DNA of 64,000 bases from Norana najaformis (lineage: Eukaryota > Annelida > Clitellata > Crassiclitellata > Hormogastridae): positions 40,288,738 through 40,352,737 of the forward strand of contig OZ029915.1 in assembly GCA_964023275.1 (NCBI GenBank), given 5' to 3'. Of this stretch, positions 47,760-57,721 are shown piece after piece. Within the stretch, counting starts at the first letter, position 1; each line of letters opens with the position of its first letter. The position numbers and the translations under genes are program-made. The notes beneath the pieces are model-generated. The model worked only from the letters and a program-made list of their open reading frames with translations. It was not told the DNA's origin and searched no databases.

Positions 47760-49559
47760 GGTCGGTCCGTCAGTGTTGGAGTCGGTTGCTTAGTAACTGA
47801 AGGCAACCTGTTGAGCCACCTCCGCCTACACTGTGTCAGAGGTTGACAGCCATCGTTTTAATGGTAGACCAGTGGTGATGGTTTGGTAGTGCTAACTCTA
47901 TCCTACTCTTATTTCGAGGACTCCTGATTAGTTTATTCTGTACGAGGCGCTATAGAATTCGACGAGCACCAGTATAGCGATCGCGGTCTAGACATAACTT
48001 CGAGGAGTGACGCCAAACAAGTTCTACGCCCATAAACACTCACAAAGTAAAGTGCCCCTTTACCCTAGACGTAAAATGGCATCTTCGTACCAACTTTGCC
48101 AATAGTGTATGTTTTCTTCAAGCAAAATTTTGGATTGTAAAGCTCTCTCTCGGGATCTGACTCTCCTCTTCCGGGGTCGCCGGATGGGCAATGTCTTTAG
48201 GATGGCCTTTTCTCAGAACAGGATTCGTTCCTTTATTGGCAATAGTCGGTCCCTTTCTATGTGCCTTCTTTACTACGAGCTTACTCGTCACCACCATTCT
48301 ACATCTTGTAACTCTGGAACTACGGCCAATAATCTCCGACACCAGTCTTTCTTAGTTCTCTGGCGAGGGGCGTCTTATGACAAGTCTCTGCGTCTTTCAG
48401 CCCTAGGCATATGGATATTGGGCAACTCACCTTCCAGTTATTACACGTCTTTTGCGCCATTTCCGTGTGTAGGACTTCCAGCCACTCACGTATATGTATC
48501 ATTCACCACAACTTACAGAGTAATTTCTCTTACCTGGACTCTATGTTGCCAGTTCTCGACCAACACAGTTAACAAATTCTGCTTCGAAATTTACCGGTAT
48601 GGAAATCTGACAGTGGAGGTCCTTTCTCAACAAATCTTCGCTGTTTGTACGCAAACCGTCGTTCCGACCTACGCACGAGGGGCCCGACCTCCCACTTCAG
48701 TCAGTTCTCTGAGATGTGTGTTGCTATAAGCATAAATGGAATCGGTCTCAACCGTGTCGACTACTTCTAATTTTCCTGGGTAAACTGACCCGAAATCTCA
48801 CGTATCAGTTATTCTCTTTGTCTGTCTGTCTTAATCTGTTTTCCTCCCACTATCGGGACTCAGCTGTCTTGCGGACTCATAACAGGGTGGGCCCAAACCC
48901 TGTCGGATCAGCGAAACCAGCACCGGAACCAGACAGTGATGGTTTCGGCTGTGATTCGGCAGCGCACTGATTAAACTTTTAATGTTAGCTCCGAATTATT
49001 AATAAGGGCGCCCTAAACTTAGGGTCTTAATAGCCCACAGCGGCTGCCGGCGGCGCTTTGATCGAGCGTCGGCAATTATTGGATAGCGGGTAGGAATTGA
49101 AAAGAAATAAGAATTTAGTTATTAAATTGAATTGAAGCAAAAATTATTAATATATAAAAAAGAACTAAAATGTACGAAACAACTTAAATATAAAGCTATT
49201 ATACAATTCTTGCAAAACTCAATGAAACATTATTTATGAGTCGTATTATCTAGAGACAAGGCTTGTGGCCTGTCCGCCACACCCTTTTCAACTATTTTAT
49301 TAGCTGGTCATTGACAATGTAAGCTGCTTGCTTAGTATTACATTGGTTCACATAAGCAGGAAAAGCTGCTAATCGTCTGTAATTGATTAGTCGTTACTTT
49401 GTCATTCTACTTTAGGGTCATTATTCGACGAAGGCGTGGCTAACGAACCAGAAGGATGAGTTAATCGGCTGCGCCTATGCCGACTTCCGAATATGATTCA
49501 CTCGATGATCTGCTAATCGCCTCAACTCGTCTTAATTCGGGCGCACGTGCCTATCTGCC
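47760..49559. other. Intergenic, no gene supported
   Basis: The longest frame (48109-48729, plus) has no convincing domain. CT-rich stretches and a palindromic GC-rich patch at 49035-49075 are present. It may contain the 3' UTR of the ML gene. Confidence 0.45.
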
Positions 49560-49562
49560 TTA

Positions 49563-49660
49563 TCTCTCCACAGCTCCACATGTACAAGATTTTGGCTGGA
49601 GACCAGCACGTGGTTTGGCCACTAGATGAGCAGATTCGTTTCCTAGTACATCTGGGTTGC
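49563..49660 (-). pseudogene. Possible RNase H-domain remnant of a retroelement
   Basis: In minus orientation DVLGNESAHLVAKPRAG resembles the C-terminal RNase H motif 'G-x-x-GNExADxLAK' of LINE or LTR polymerases. The flanking frame (to about 49949) shows no other RNase H block, so this is tentative. Confidence 0.3.
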
Positions 49661-49949
49661 GTAGCGCATTTTGTGTGCACAACGATGCTGTCTGTGTGCA
49701 TGCTATGCTGTGTGCATCTCTAATCGACATATCTCTATATATGTTCCTGCATCTCTCGTATGTACAGACTGTGCGCCTGGATGCATGTGGCTGCCGTAGA
49801 CTGAGTTTATTGAAACGACGATGATCATTCACTTCAGGCATATTTGCACGTTCGCAGTCCCCGAAGTAAATCCTCAAAAACGTCTGCGGCGAATTAAATT
49901 CCGTTAAATGTATCTTGGGCTGTAGATTTTTCCAGGTTCTCAGGGACAA

Positions 49950-52520
49950 ACTGAACGGTTTGAGGAGAGGAGTTTCTAAGGTCGGGCTTCCGCTTTGCCT
50001 GCATATCCGCTGTTAGATTTGCATACCCCTTCTCTTTGCTGTACAGGTGATATGCTTGTTCCCCATTTCTTAACGTTATCCTTTGGTTTGGGGCGCTAAA
50101 TTTACAATCAGAAGCCTGGCAAAGAAGACCGGATGAGAAACTTTTCAACTGCTTTTTTGTTCGCACTTCAGCCGAAGGACCATGTAGAGCCTACAATAGT
50201 AGCAGTTCCACTGTTTAGCAACAACTTATGGCATCAAAGGCCGTTGACGTCGCCCTCCTCCTTTATCCAGGCTTGGGACTAGCACTACCCGAGTTCGGCA
50301 GCGGTAGAGACTACAACCCTGTCTTCGACGGCCTAAGTTGAGGAAGACGCGGAAATGTTTGCGATCTCCTTGCCCTGTCCTTTAACGGATCTGACTTGTC
50401 CATTTTATTTTGCTCGTTTATCAGTATTCAGTGGAGTAAAGCAACGGCATAGCATAAAATTTCAGATCATAAGAACGTGCAACGGTCTAGCAATGGCTTT
50501 CAAAAGATTTATTTATTTCGATTCATAGGGAATAACTGAGGAATCTAGGCCCCGCAGTAAAGCTCTGTAAAGACTGTTGTGCTGGTTTAACTAATCCGTT
50601 GTCCCGCATCTGCAGCTGTATTTTGATCATGTGTGTAAATACTATTTCGCTCCGTCACTTTTTGTAACAGAATACTACTTCTGATATTTGAACACTTGAT
50701 CAGGTTTCAGTTTCAGTTTCAGTTTCTTCTTAGGCCTAACTCGAAATGTTTGATAGGATAGTTTTATCGATAAATGACGTGATTTGTCCACTGGTGGATA
50801 TCCGGATGATGTATATTATTAATCGAATAGTTCTCAACACTTAAGATTATTACATTAAACGTATTTGACATGAAATTAATTAAAATATATTAAATTGGAA
50901 AATAATTGCAAGTTTAAGACTAGATTTCTTATTTCTTATTTGAATGAGCAACAGTTCTTACAAAAATGACTGAATTAGTGATTATGAATGATTGTGATGA
51001 TTGCTGGACTTGCAAACTGTAATCAATCGGCGAGATTTAGTGATTTAATTTAAGAAGTTCTTGCAAGGCGGATTTTGACGCATTTTCTCGTGACTGACTC
51101 GTTACAATGTTTTTAAATCCAGCGGATTTCAGAACATGTGGAAGTAAAACTAAAGTTAAGCATGTGAAATGAATGCTTCTCTGAAACTATAAGGCGAACT
51201 CGGAGATGGAGGCAGAGTTAAACAGGAACCAAGAGTAGACATTGGCAACTTCGGAAGGGGCCAAACTCCACAGGAATAGCAATCAGATCAGATATCACGG
51301 TAGCAGGAAAACGAGAGGGAGAGGGATAGGAAAATGGAGAGAGACAAGGACAGAGACAGGGACAGATACAAAACAGGGATAGAGGCAGACATTAATTGTA
51401 GTGGTCGTAATAATATTAGTAGTCGTAATTAGTCGTAGTAGTAGTAGTGGTAGTAGTAGTAGTAATAGTTTTGGTAGTTGTAGTTTTGGTAATGAGTCTG
51501 GTAATTCAATCTTCAATAGTCTTCCGACGAATACTCGTTTAGACGCATAGTTTGCAAACAAACGTATCCATGGAAATTCGGAAATGGTTCAGATTATAAT
51601 TATGCATAACTGTATGAATAGCCTACATCTAGGGTCTACTAACAAGGTACAGTAAGAAGCAGAATTGGGTAACTATGGAATTCGACTGAATCGGTTCAAC
51701 GATAGATCAACAGAGCCGCCACAACAGCTTCAGCAATTACACTCACTCGAAACTTCACAGTCAGAAAAATAGTTGGACTTCGGATGTTTATTCAGCTGGG
51801 AGATTCTTACACTCACTGTATCTCAAGATAAAGAAGTCGATTTGGCTTCAAAGTCAGACCGGCTCATAATAACGGTAAATGCAGTAATTATTCTACATAA
51901 ATATCCAGACACGTGCATACATGCATGTAATTGTCATCGTTATAATCGTCGTCGTCATTAACAATGTTTGTCATTTCCATGTATTGCGTAAACATCTCAG
52001 TGACTGGAGCTAATGTGACTGCACATCCGCTAAGAAAGCGGGAAGCAGCCCAAGTAAAGAGTAGCCCAAGTAAAGAGTAGCCCAAGTAAAGAGCAGCCCA
52101 AGTAAAGAACATGAGCAAGAACATGATGAACAAGAATAAAGATGAAACTCTTCCAGACATAAGGAACCTGACAGTCGCTTGTAACATGGACCGCCAGTTT
52201 ATCCAGCTGTAGACTGGAATGCGAAATCGTACCTGAAATAGAAGCTAAGTTGAGGCACAGTCTGCTGAATCGCATCTACTTCTGCACTAGTAAGATCTGC
52301 ATCGTAATGTAATTGTCAACTTATTAAGGCATCACTCCTGTCTCCCACAGTCACCTGAGCTCGAATAGTAAACGGAAGGCTGTTCCATGGGAACGGACCT
52401 ACCGTCGCGAAAGCCCTGTTGGAGAACCATATCAATGTAATGCGGTCACATTAATCAGGATAAGCAATAGAAATTTTCTCTGGGCCATTTTTATAGGTAC
52501 CCCAAATACATACATATAAT
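49950..52520. other. Intergenic, no gene recognised
   Basis: Contains a GTAGTAGTAG-rich tract (51410-51490) and a 16-bp tandem repeat CCCAAGTAAAGAGTAG, four copies, at about 52046-52108. No exon recognised. Confidence 0.45.
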
Positions 52521-52524
52521 TATA

Positions 52525-52786
52525 TAATGCTTTTTTCAGACGGAACGCTCCGGAACAGCGTTCCGGCACATTTTTTCGGCTAATAAAAAATTTAGTTTTT
52601 AATAAAAGAATTGTTTTACTAAGTTATTTTAATTATGTAATATGACGTAACTTATTTTAATTCAATTTCAGTGTTTACAACTTTACACTGTTTTCAGTGT
52701 TTATTGATTGATAAAAATAATGAAATTTTAGCGCAAAATTCCATAAGTGTTGAGTTCCGGAACCTTTTTTCTAGAAAAAAGCACTG
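52525..52786. mobile_element. hAT-like MITE
   Basis: The left end ATGCTTTTTTCAGACGGAAC and right end (inverted) CAGTGCTTTTTTCTAG share imperfect terminal repeats, each followed by a TTCCGGAAC-type motif. GGAACGCT...AGCGTTCC near 52541-52563 forms a subterminal hairpin. TSD is uncertain because the flanks are TATATA-rich. About 260 bp, no coding capacity. Confidence 0.6.
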
Positions 52787-52826
52787 TATATATATTATAG
52801 ACATATATGTAGAATACCGATATATA

Positions 52827-53235
52827 CACTGTGTCCGGAAAAATTCCAAGGCTTTACGGTAAATATGAAAATAATTAGTAAACATTAATCGATTTTTAAA
52901 ATTCCAAAAACAGTTTAATCCTGAAATATTATTGAACTATAATTTATGTTCAAAATGTCCGCCATTGGCTTCAACGCAAGCTTCGAGACGTACACGCCAC
53001 TGACTAACTGTCTTCCTCGCTGAACGCCATTTTTCTAGCAACTTTCTTTACAAAATATGAAATTCAAATACGTCACTGTGACGTAATTTTAAACGGGGGC
53101 CGTTAATAAATTACAAAGAATTTTGTTGGTAATTATGTACGGATCAAAAAGGTTTTTAAATTTTTAAATTGATTATTATCTACTATAGTTTTTTCATTCA
53201 TATTTTAGAGCCTTGGAATTTTTCCGGACACAGTG
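52827..53235. mobile_element. mariner-type MITE (deletion derivative)
   Basis: Perfect 27-bp inverted ends starting CACTGTGTCCGGAAAAATTC are flanked by TA on both sides (52825-52826 and 53236-53237), the Tc1/mariner target site. In minus sense the interior encodes a short transposase C-terminal remnant (VRLEACVEANGGHFEH), typical of mariner transposases, interrupted by stops. The element is 409 bp and non-autonomous. Confidence 0.92.
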
Positions 53236-53334
53236 TATATTATAGATATATATGTAGAAAATGTTGGCGTATAAATTGGAACGTATTGATAGCCGTCCGA
53301 TCGACTCAATGGTCATTTTGACCATAAAGAGATC

Positions 53335-53416
53335 GATAGCAGACGTTGTGAATAAGCTGGTTCCTGCGACCTAATTCTCTCGTTGGGCGCTGTAGAAATC
53401 TCGAGTTCACGATTGG
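53335..53416 (+). repeat. GATTAC-tail family fragment
   Basis: Plus orientation: GAATAAGCTGGTTCCTGCGA, then TTGGGCGCTGTAGAAATCTC and a short CACGATTGG end. Same family as 2.2, 6.2 and 7.7 kb. Confidence 0.75.
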
Positions 53417-53820
53417 ATGGTTTCTAATGTTCAATTTCTACGGCTGCAGAATCAATAGCAGTTTCGATCTGCATCGATTATTGATCTGCACGCACAGATC
53501 TCGCTTGGAACTAGTTTTACATGTCGGTCCTAGACGAGCGTCACACAAAGACGCTCAGCGCAGCATCCAACATTATGCATGCGAGGACATCACGGCCACC
53601 TAATGATAACACTGGACAACAAATTTTTACAAAAGTCATGTTACTGAAATGAAATTAGTCAGTTCTTATCAATTTGTATGTGCTGAACACGAATATGACA
53701 GTGAAAATGCCGAATTGGCTCTAGTTTTTTTGTAATCTGAAATGAAGTAATTTTATATCGCACAATGCATGCCAATAGTGATACACTTACAGTTAATATT
53801 TGTAAAAACCAGGTCATAGA

Positions 53821-55512
53821 CTAGTTCTTAGATTTTTTTGCCTGTCTCTTGTACAGCTGTTCGGGAGCATCTCTGCGGAGTGTCCAGCAGTAGTCAGCCA
53901 ACATTGTAGTGGACCATTTTCCCTGGTACCTTTGCTCCATTGTTGCGATATCTTGATGAAAACGTTCGCCATGTTCGTCACTAACCATACCACAGTTGTC
54001 AGGGAAGAAATCCAGATGGGAATGAAGGAAATGCATCTTCAGAGACATACTGCAGCGAAATTTCTGGTACTGCTTGAGCATGTCTTCTACTAGTTCCTTG
54101 TAGTTTTCTGCCCTAACATTCCTCAGAAAGTCTGTAGACACTAGACGAAAAGCATTCCATGCTTGTTTCGCATCACCCTCCAGCAAGTTGTTGAAGCGGT
54201 CATCTTTGAAGAGTTCTCTAATCTGAGGACCCACAAAAACTCCCTCTTTAATCTTTGCTTCGCTGAGTCGAGGGAATTTTTCATGCAGGTATCGGAAAGC
54301 TGGCGAAGTGCGGTCCATGGCTTTCACGAAGTTCTTCACCAAACCTAGTTTGATGTGAAGGGGTGGTAGTAGGATTTTGTGAGCCTCGACCAGAGCTGGG
54401 TGCTGGATATTCTTCTGTCCAACTGCCATTTTTTGTCTGGGAGTCCATTCCTTCCGCACGTAGTGCAACTCTCTTGCTCGGCTATCCCTCTCACACAAGA
54501 AACACATATATTTTGTATATCCTTGCTGCAGTCCCATTAAAATGGCAACTACCTTCAAATCACCACACAGGTGCCATTTGTACCTGTTATAGTCAATGGA
54601 ATGCAGTAGCTGTTTTAGGTTATCGTATGTCTCTTTCATGTGGACAGCATGCGCTAATGGAATAGATGGAAGACGGTTTCCATTGTGCAAAAGCACAGCC
54701 TTAAGACTCAGTGTTGAAGAGTCTACAAAGAGTCTCCATTCTTGTGGGTCATGAGTGATCTGTAAGGCATTCATGAGGTCGTCAATATTGGAACAGAATA
54801 CCAGATTACCTTCCTTCATAAAGAAAGGTTCCAACTGCTGATGGCGCTTTCTATATGAAGTAATTGTGACATCTTCTTCTAGAAGATTCCATTGTTGGAG
54901 TCTTGATCCTAGCAATTCTGCCTTGTTTTTGGATAAGTCCAAATCACGAACAAGGTCATTTAGTTCTTCCTGTGTTATTCTGTGTGGGGTTGATGATGCA
55001 CCACAGTGAAAATCGGGATCACTGCACGCTGACGGACCAGGAGAAGAACATGTCGGCTCACCCTTGTCCTCATCAGATGAATCAAGGAAAATATATTCTG
55101 CTGGAGGTTCTGGAATAGGAAGTCCATCACCATGTGGAACTGGTCTCAATGCTGACGGAATGTTTGGGTAGACTATTGTCGACTTCTTTTGCTTCGTTAT
55201 TCCACCGGAAAGAGGAGGAACCAAGCAGAAGTAACAGTCATCTACGTGGTTGCTTTGCTCTCTCCACACCATGGGAACTGCAAACGGCATTGATGGTCTT
55301 TTGCCATTCAACCACTGTGAAAGCTGTGTTGTACATGTAGCACAGCATATATGCGGGGCCCATGGCTTGTCTTGGTCACCAACCTTGCATTCGAAGTAAG
55401 CATGATATGCCTTCTTGACTTGATAAGTGATACTTTTCTTCTGGTTGGCAAATGTCACTTCCCCACAAATGTAACAAAAGATGTCCACAGTATTTACGCA
55501 CTTCCGAGGCAT
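53821..55512 (-). CDS. Single-exon 563-aa protein, putative transposase (family not named)
   Basis: ATG at 55512 (MPRKCVNTVD), TAG at 53821-53823, no introns or frame damage. The N-terminus is Cys-rich (C13-x2-C16, C42, C56-C57-x2-C60) followed by WREQSNHVDDCYFC, suggesting a zinc-binding DNA-recognition region. A variable Ser/Pro/acidic linker covers about residues 110-190. The C-terminal half has the conserved-looking blocks HLCGDLKVVAILMGLQQGYT, CFLCERDSR, LLPPLHIKLGL, MHFLHSHLDFFP and DEHGERFHQDI. I recall such proteins as dispersed multi-copy 'uncharacterized' proteins in cnidarians, arthropods and molluscs. Flanking inverted repeats make a transposase role likely. The Asp of CGDLK and Glu of GERFHQ are candidate RNase H-fold acidic residues (inference). 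An unrelated host gene caught between repeats is the alternative. Confidence 0.85.
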   Translation of the reverse strand: MPRKCVNTVDIFCYICGEVTFANQKKSITYQVKKAYHAYFECKVGDQDKPWAPHICCATCTTQLSQWLNGKRPSMPFAVPMVWREQSNHVDDCYFCLVPPLSGGITKQKKSTIVYPNIPSALRPVPHGDGLPIPEPPAEYIFLDSSDEDKGEPTCSSPGPSACSDPDFHCGASSTPHRITQEELNDLVRDLDLSKNKAELLGSRLQQWNLLEEDVTITSYRKRHQQLEPFFMKEGNLVFCSNIDDLMNALQITHDPQEWRLFVDSSTLSLKAVLLHNGNRLPSIPLAHAVHMKETYDNLKQLLHSIDYNRYKWHLCGDLKVVAILMGLQQGYTKYMCFLCERDSRARELHYVRKEWTPRQKMAVGQKNIQHPALVEAHKILLPPLHIKLGLVKNFVKAMDRTSPAFRYLHEKFPRLSEAKIKEGVFVGPQIRELFKDDRFNNLLEGDAKQAWNAFRLVSTDFLRNVRAENYKELVEDMLKQYQKFRCSMSLKMHFLHSHLDFFPDNCGMVSDEHGERFHQDIATMEQRYQGKWSTTMLADYCWTLRRDAPEQLYKRQAKKSKN

Positions 55513-55626
55513 TACTGTTCTGTATTGTATCTAAATGGATAAAGTAATAATAGTTTTATAAAACAGTAACTTAAACTGTCTCGCACAAAGTCTGTAATAT
55601 TGTAAATGCTCAACCGTTCCGACTCG

Positions 55627-55662
55627 CTTTATATAGTACACTGCTGACGTCATCTTACGTCA
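55627..55662 (-). promoter_or_regulatory. CRE pair plus TATA box of the 563-aa gene
   Basis: In minus sense TGACGTAA and TGACGTCA (CRE/ATF sites, plus coordinates 55655-55662 and 55645-55652) are arranged as an inverted repeat, followed by TATATAAAG (55627-55635). Transcription would start near 55600, about 90 nt before the ATG at 55512. Confidence 0.7.
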
Positions 55663-55903
55663 GCAGCCGACTGGGTGTAGTTTTACATTGCATCAGAAAA
55701 TGACGTAATCAACTGTGCATGATGTGTCCATGATGGGATTATGCAATGAGGTGGAATATTACATCATTCTAGACTTATTTAGGATATTGTCGCAGTCCTA
55801 CTGCATAAATTTACATGGTGAAACATAAAAAATGAACTATATGAAATATTTTCAAAACGAGAGCCAATAAACATTTTTTATGGTTATATTCGTGTTCAGC
55901 ACA

Positions 55904-56339
55904 CCAAGATGCTACACATTAGGGCCTTTTCCAGTCAGTAACGATTTCTATGTTGACCAGTGTAATGAATGCAGCTTAGGAATTGGACGGCAGGTATTTT
56001 ACAGGTGCGGTGCAAGCATAATGATGCAGTCAAAGCCAGGTGGTGTAAAGAGTGAAAACGCGGACAAATTTATCTCCATCCCACGCCATCTCCGCGGGCC
56101 GGTACCCAAACCCACGCCATTGCCATCAGGTCATTTTTCATCTCCACCCCATACCCATCAGGGCTGTTCCCGTCCCCCGTCCCGTCCCAATAAAGCAAAA
56201 ATAACAAGATAAAAATGCTCACGCGTATTAAACAGCTATATTGAATCTTTAAAAATCTATATCTTTGAATGTTTCACAACTGTTAACTATTCATTCATCT
56301 CTTTACCGTTGGTTAGGTCCAGTAGTCCATCTTCATAGT

Positions 56340-56375
<36 letters not shown>

Positions 56376-56950
56376 TCCCTATTTACCATTTAATCAGTGG
56401 AGAAATAGGAGACCAGCAACGCTATCTGGATGCAACTGTGTCAATAGACTTCGCAGTTTGTGTTTGGCACTAATCCCGCGGATTCTCCGCGGTTACCGAG
56501 GTATTACCGCTTTTCACATTACCGTACCACTTTCAAAGCCGGTGTATTGAAATGATAGGCTATGATAACAACTGCTGAATTCTGAATAGGTTTTCTTCGC
56601 AGGGCTTTACATATATTTCAGGACCATTGAAACATAGACTTACTTGAAGGAGGTTTTACTCGAGCATGTCGTCAGTTAATCATTTTAAACCCATATAAAC
56701 ACAGCTACTGTTGATGTCTTAACTGCTATATAATTCTAAGATAGCTTTTCCGGGAACAAGGCAAAACAGATAGCTTAAGTATGTGTCTTTGAAGCTATAT
56801 GTCTGTATATATATACATGTATATATTATTTATATATTCATATAGAATATTTTCTGTAGCCTGGTTATTTGACGCTTTAAAGCATTTATTCTATCTTGTA
56901 ACGTACTTGGTATTAATTACTGCATCCGTGTTTACAAACTTATTATTTAT
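55904..56950. other. Intergenic, repeat-derived
   Basis: A GC-rich block with CCGTCCC and CGCGGGCCGGTACCC (56085-56190) and another CCGCGGATTCTCCGCGG palindrome (56477-56493) look transposon-derived but have no defined ends. An (AC)n run lies at 56342-56374. No gene. Confidence 0.45.
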
Positions 56951-57721
56951 TTAGCGTATGCAGTTCGCGCTAAGCCAGCATGCAGCAGCCTCATCAGCAA
57001 CGTGGAGTGCGGATAGACCGCCCGGGAAACTAGTTATTGTACAGACATCAACAATGTGGGACATAGTTTGGATTTCTCCACAGCTGCAGAAAGGGGAGGT
57101 AGCCTGCTTCCATCGAACCTGATTCGCCGCACAGCGGCCCTGACCAGTTCTGAATTGGTTCAGAGTAGACCAGAGACGACGTGGCAGGCTGAAACCAGGG
57201 GGCCAGACAGATGGCACGGACACGAGGGAATGGTTTACAACATCAGTTGCAGACCACTCGGAACTCCAGACCGAATTAGCCGTCATGTCCACTGGTGAGT
57301 TCAGCCACACAGGCCGTCTCGACGGTAGACGCACAGTTGGATGGAGCGCGATATCAGCGTTCAGCGGGAGACTGTCATTCAGTTGGACTTTAGCGAGTAG
57401 TCTCGCCGTCGCCTCCTGTCTTCTGAGATGTGGTGGCGGGATGTTACATAGGACCGGAAGCCACGGCAGAGGGGTGGGACGAAGCGTGCCGGAGATGATG
57501 CGCATTGATGTGTTCAGCTCCACGTCAAGCAGGTGCGTGTGGCTTGAGCGAGCCCAGACAGGTGCACAATACTCAGCTGTTGAGTAGCACAGGGCCAGTG
57601 CTGAACTACGTAGAGTCTGGGCATTGGCTCCCCAGCTTGAGCCGGCAAGTTTGCCTAGAAGGTTGTTACGAGCACCGACCTTGGCCGCTGTTTTCTTCAT
57701 GTGCTCGTGATAAGTAAACTA
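56951..57721 (-). pseudogene. 5'-truncated jockey-type LINE, ORF2 C-terminal part
   Basis: The open minus frame starts just after a TAG at about 57722 and runs 257 codons to a stop at 56951-56953. It reads through KKTAAKVGARNNLLGKLAGS, LALCYSTAEYCAPVWARSSH, RIISGTLRPTPLPWLPVL and a terminal Cys/His block CSCGEIQTMSHIVDVC. This is the thumb and C-terminal zinc-knuckle-like region of jockey-superfamily ORF2. The frame is undamaged, suggesting a fairly recent insertion, but the RT palm and endonuclease are missing. Confidence 0.92.

Larger units (their letters stand above)
53679..55903. mobile_element. Candidate DNA transposon of unrecognised superfamily
   Basis: The ends are inverted repeats of about 50 bp. 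The outer 18 bases (TGTGCTGAACACGAATAT) are identical at 53679-53696 and, inverted, 55886-55903, and the inner TTGGCTCTNGTTTT block is also shared without gaps. Between them lies one intact 563-codon gene (53821-55512, minus) with its own promoter. No target duplication is obvious, so the exact termini are uncertain. Confidence 0.7.

Noticed and set aside
48109-48729. 206-codon plus-strand frame whose part TYRVISLTWTL...NKFCFEIY looks like an ML C-terminal strand
   Set aside because: Any acceptor near it is out of phase with ML exon 3. The exon at 47700-47759 fits phase and the Cys spacing of NPC2 better. An alternative terminal exon cannot be fully excluded.
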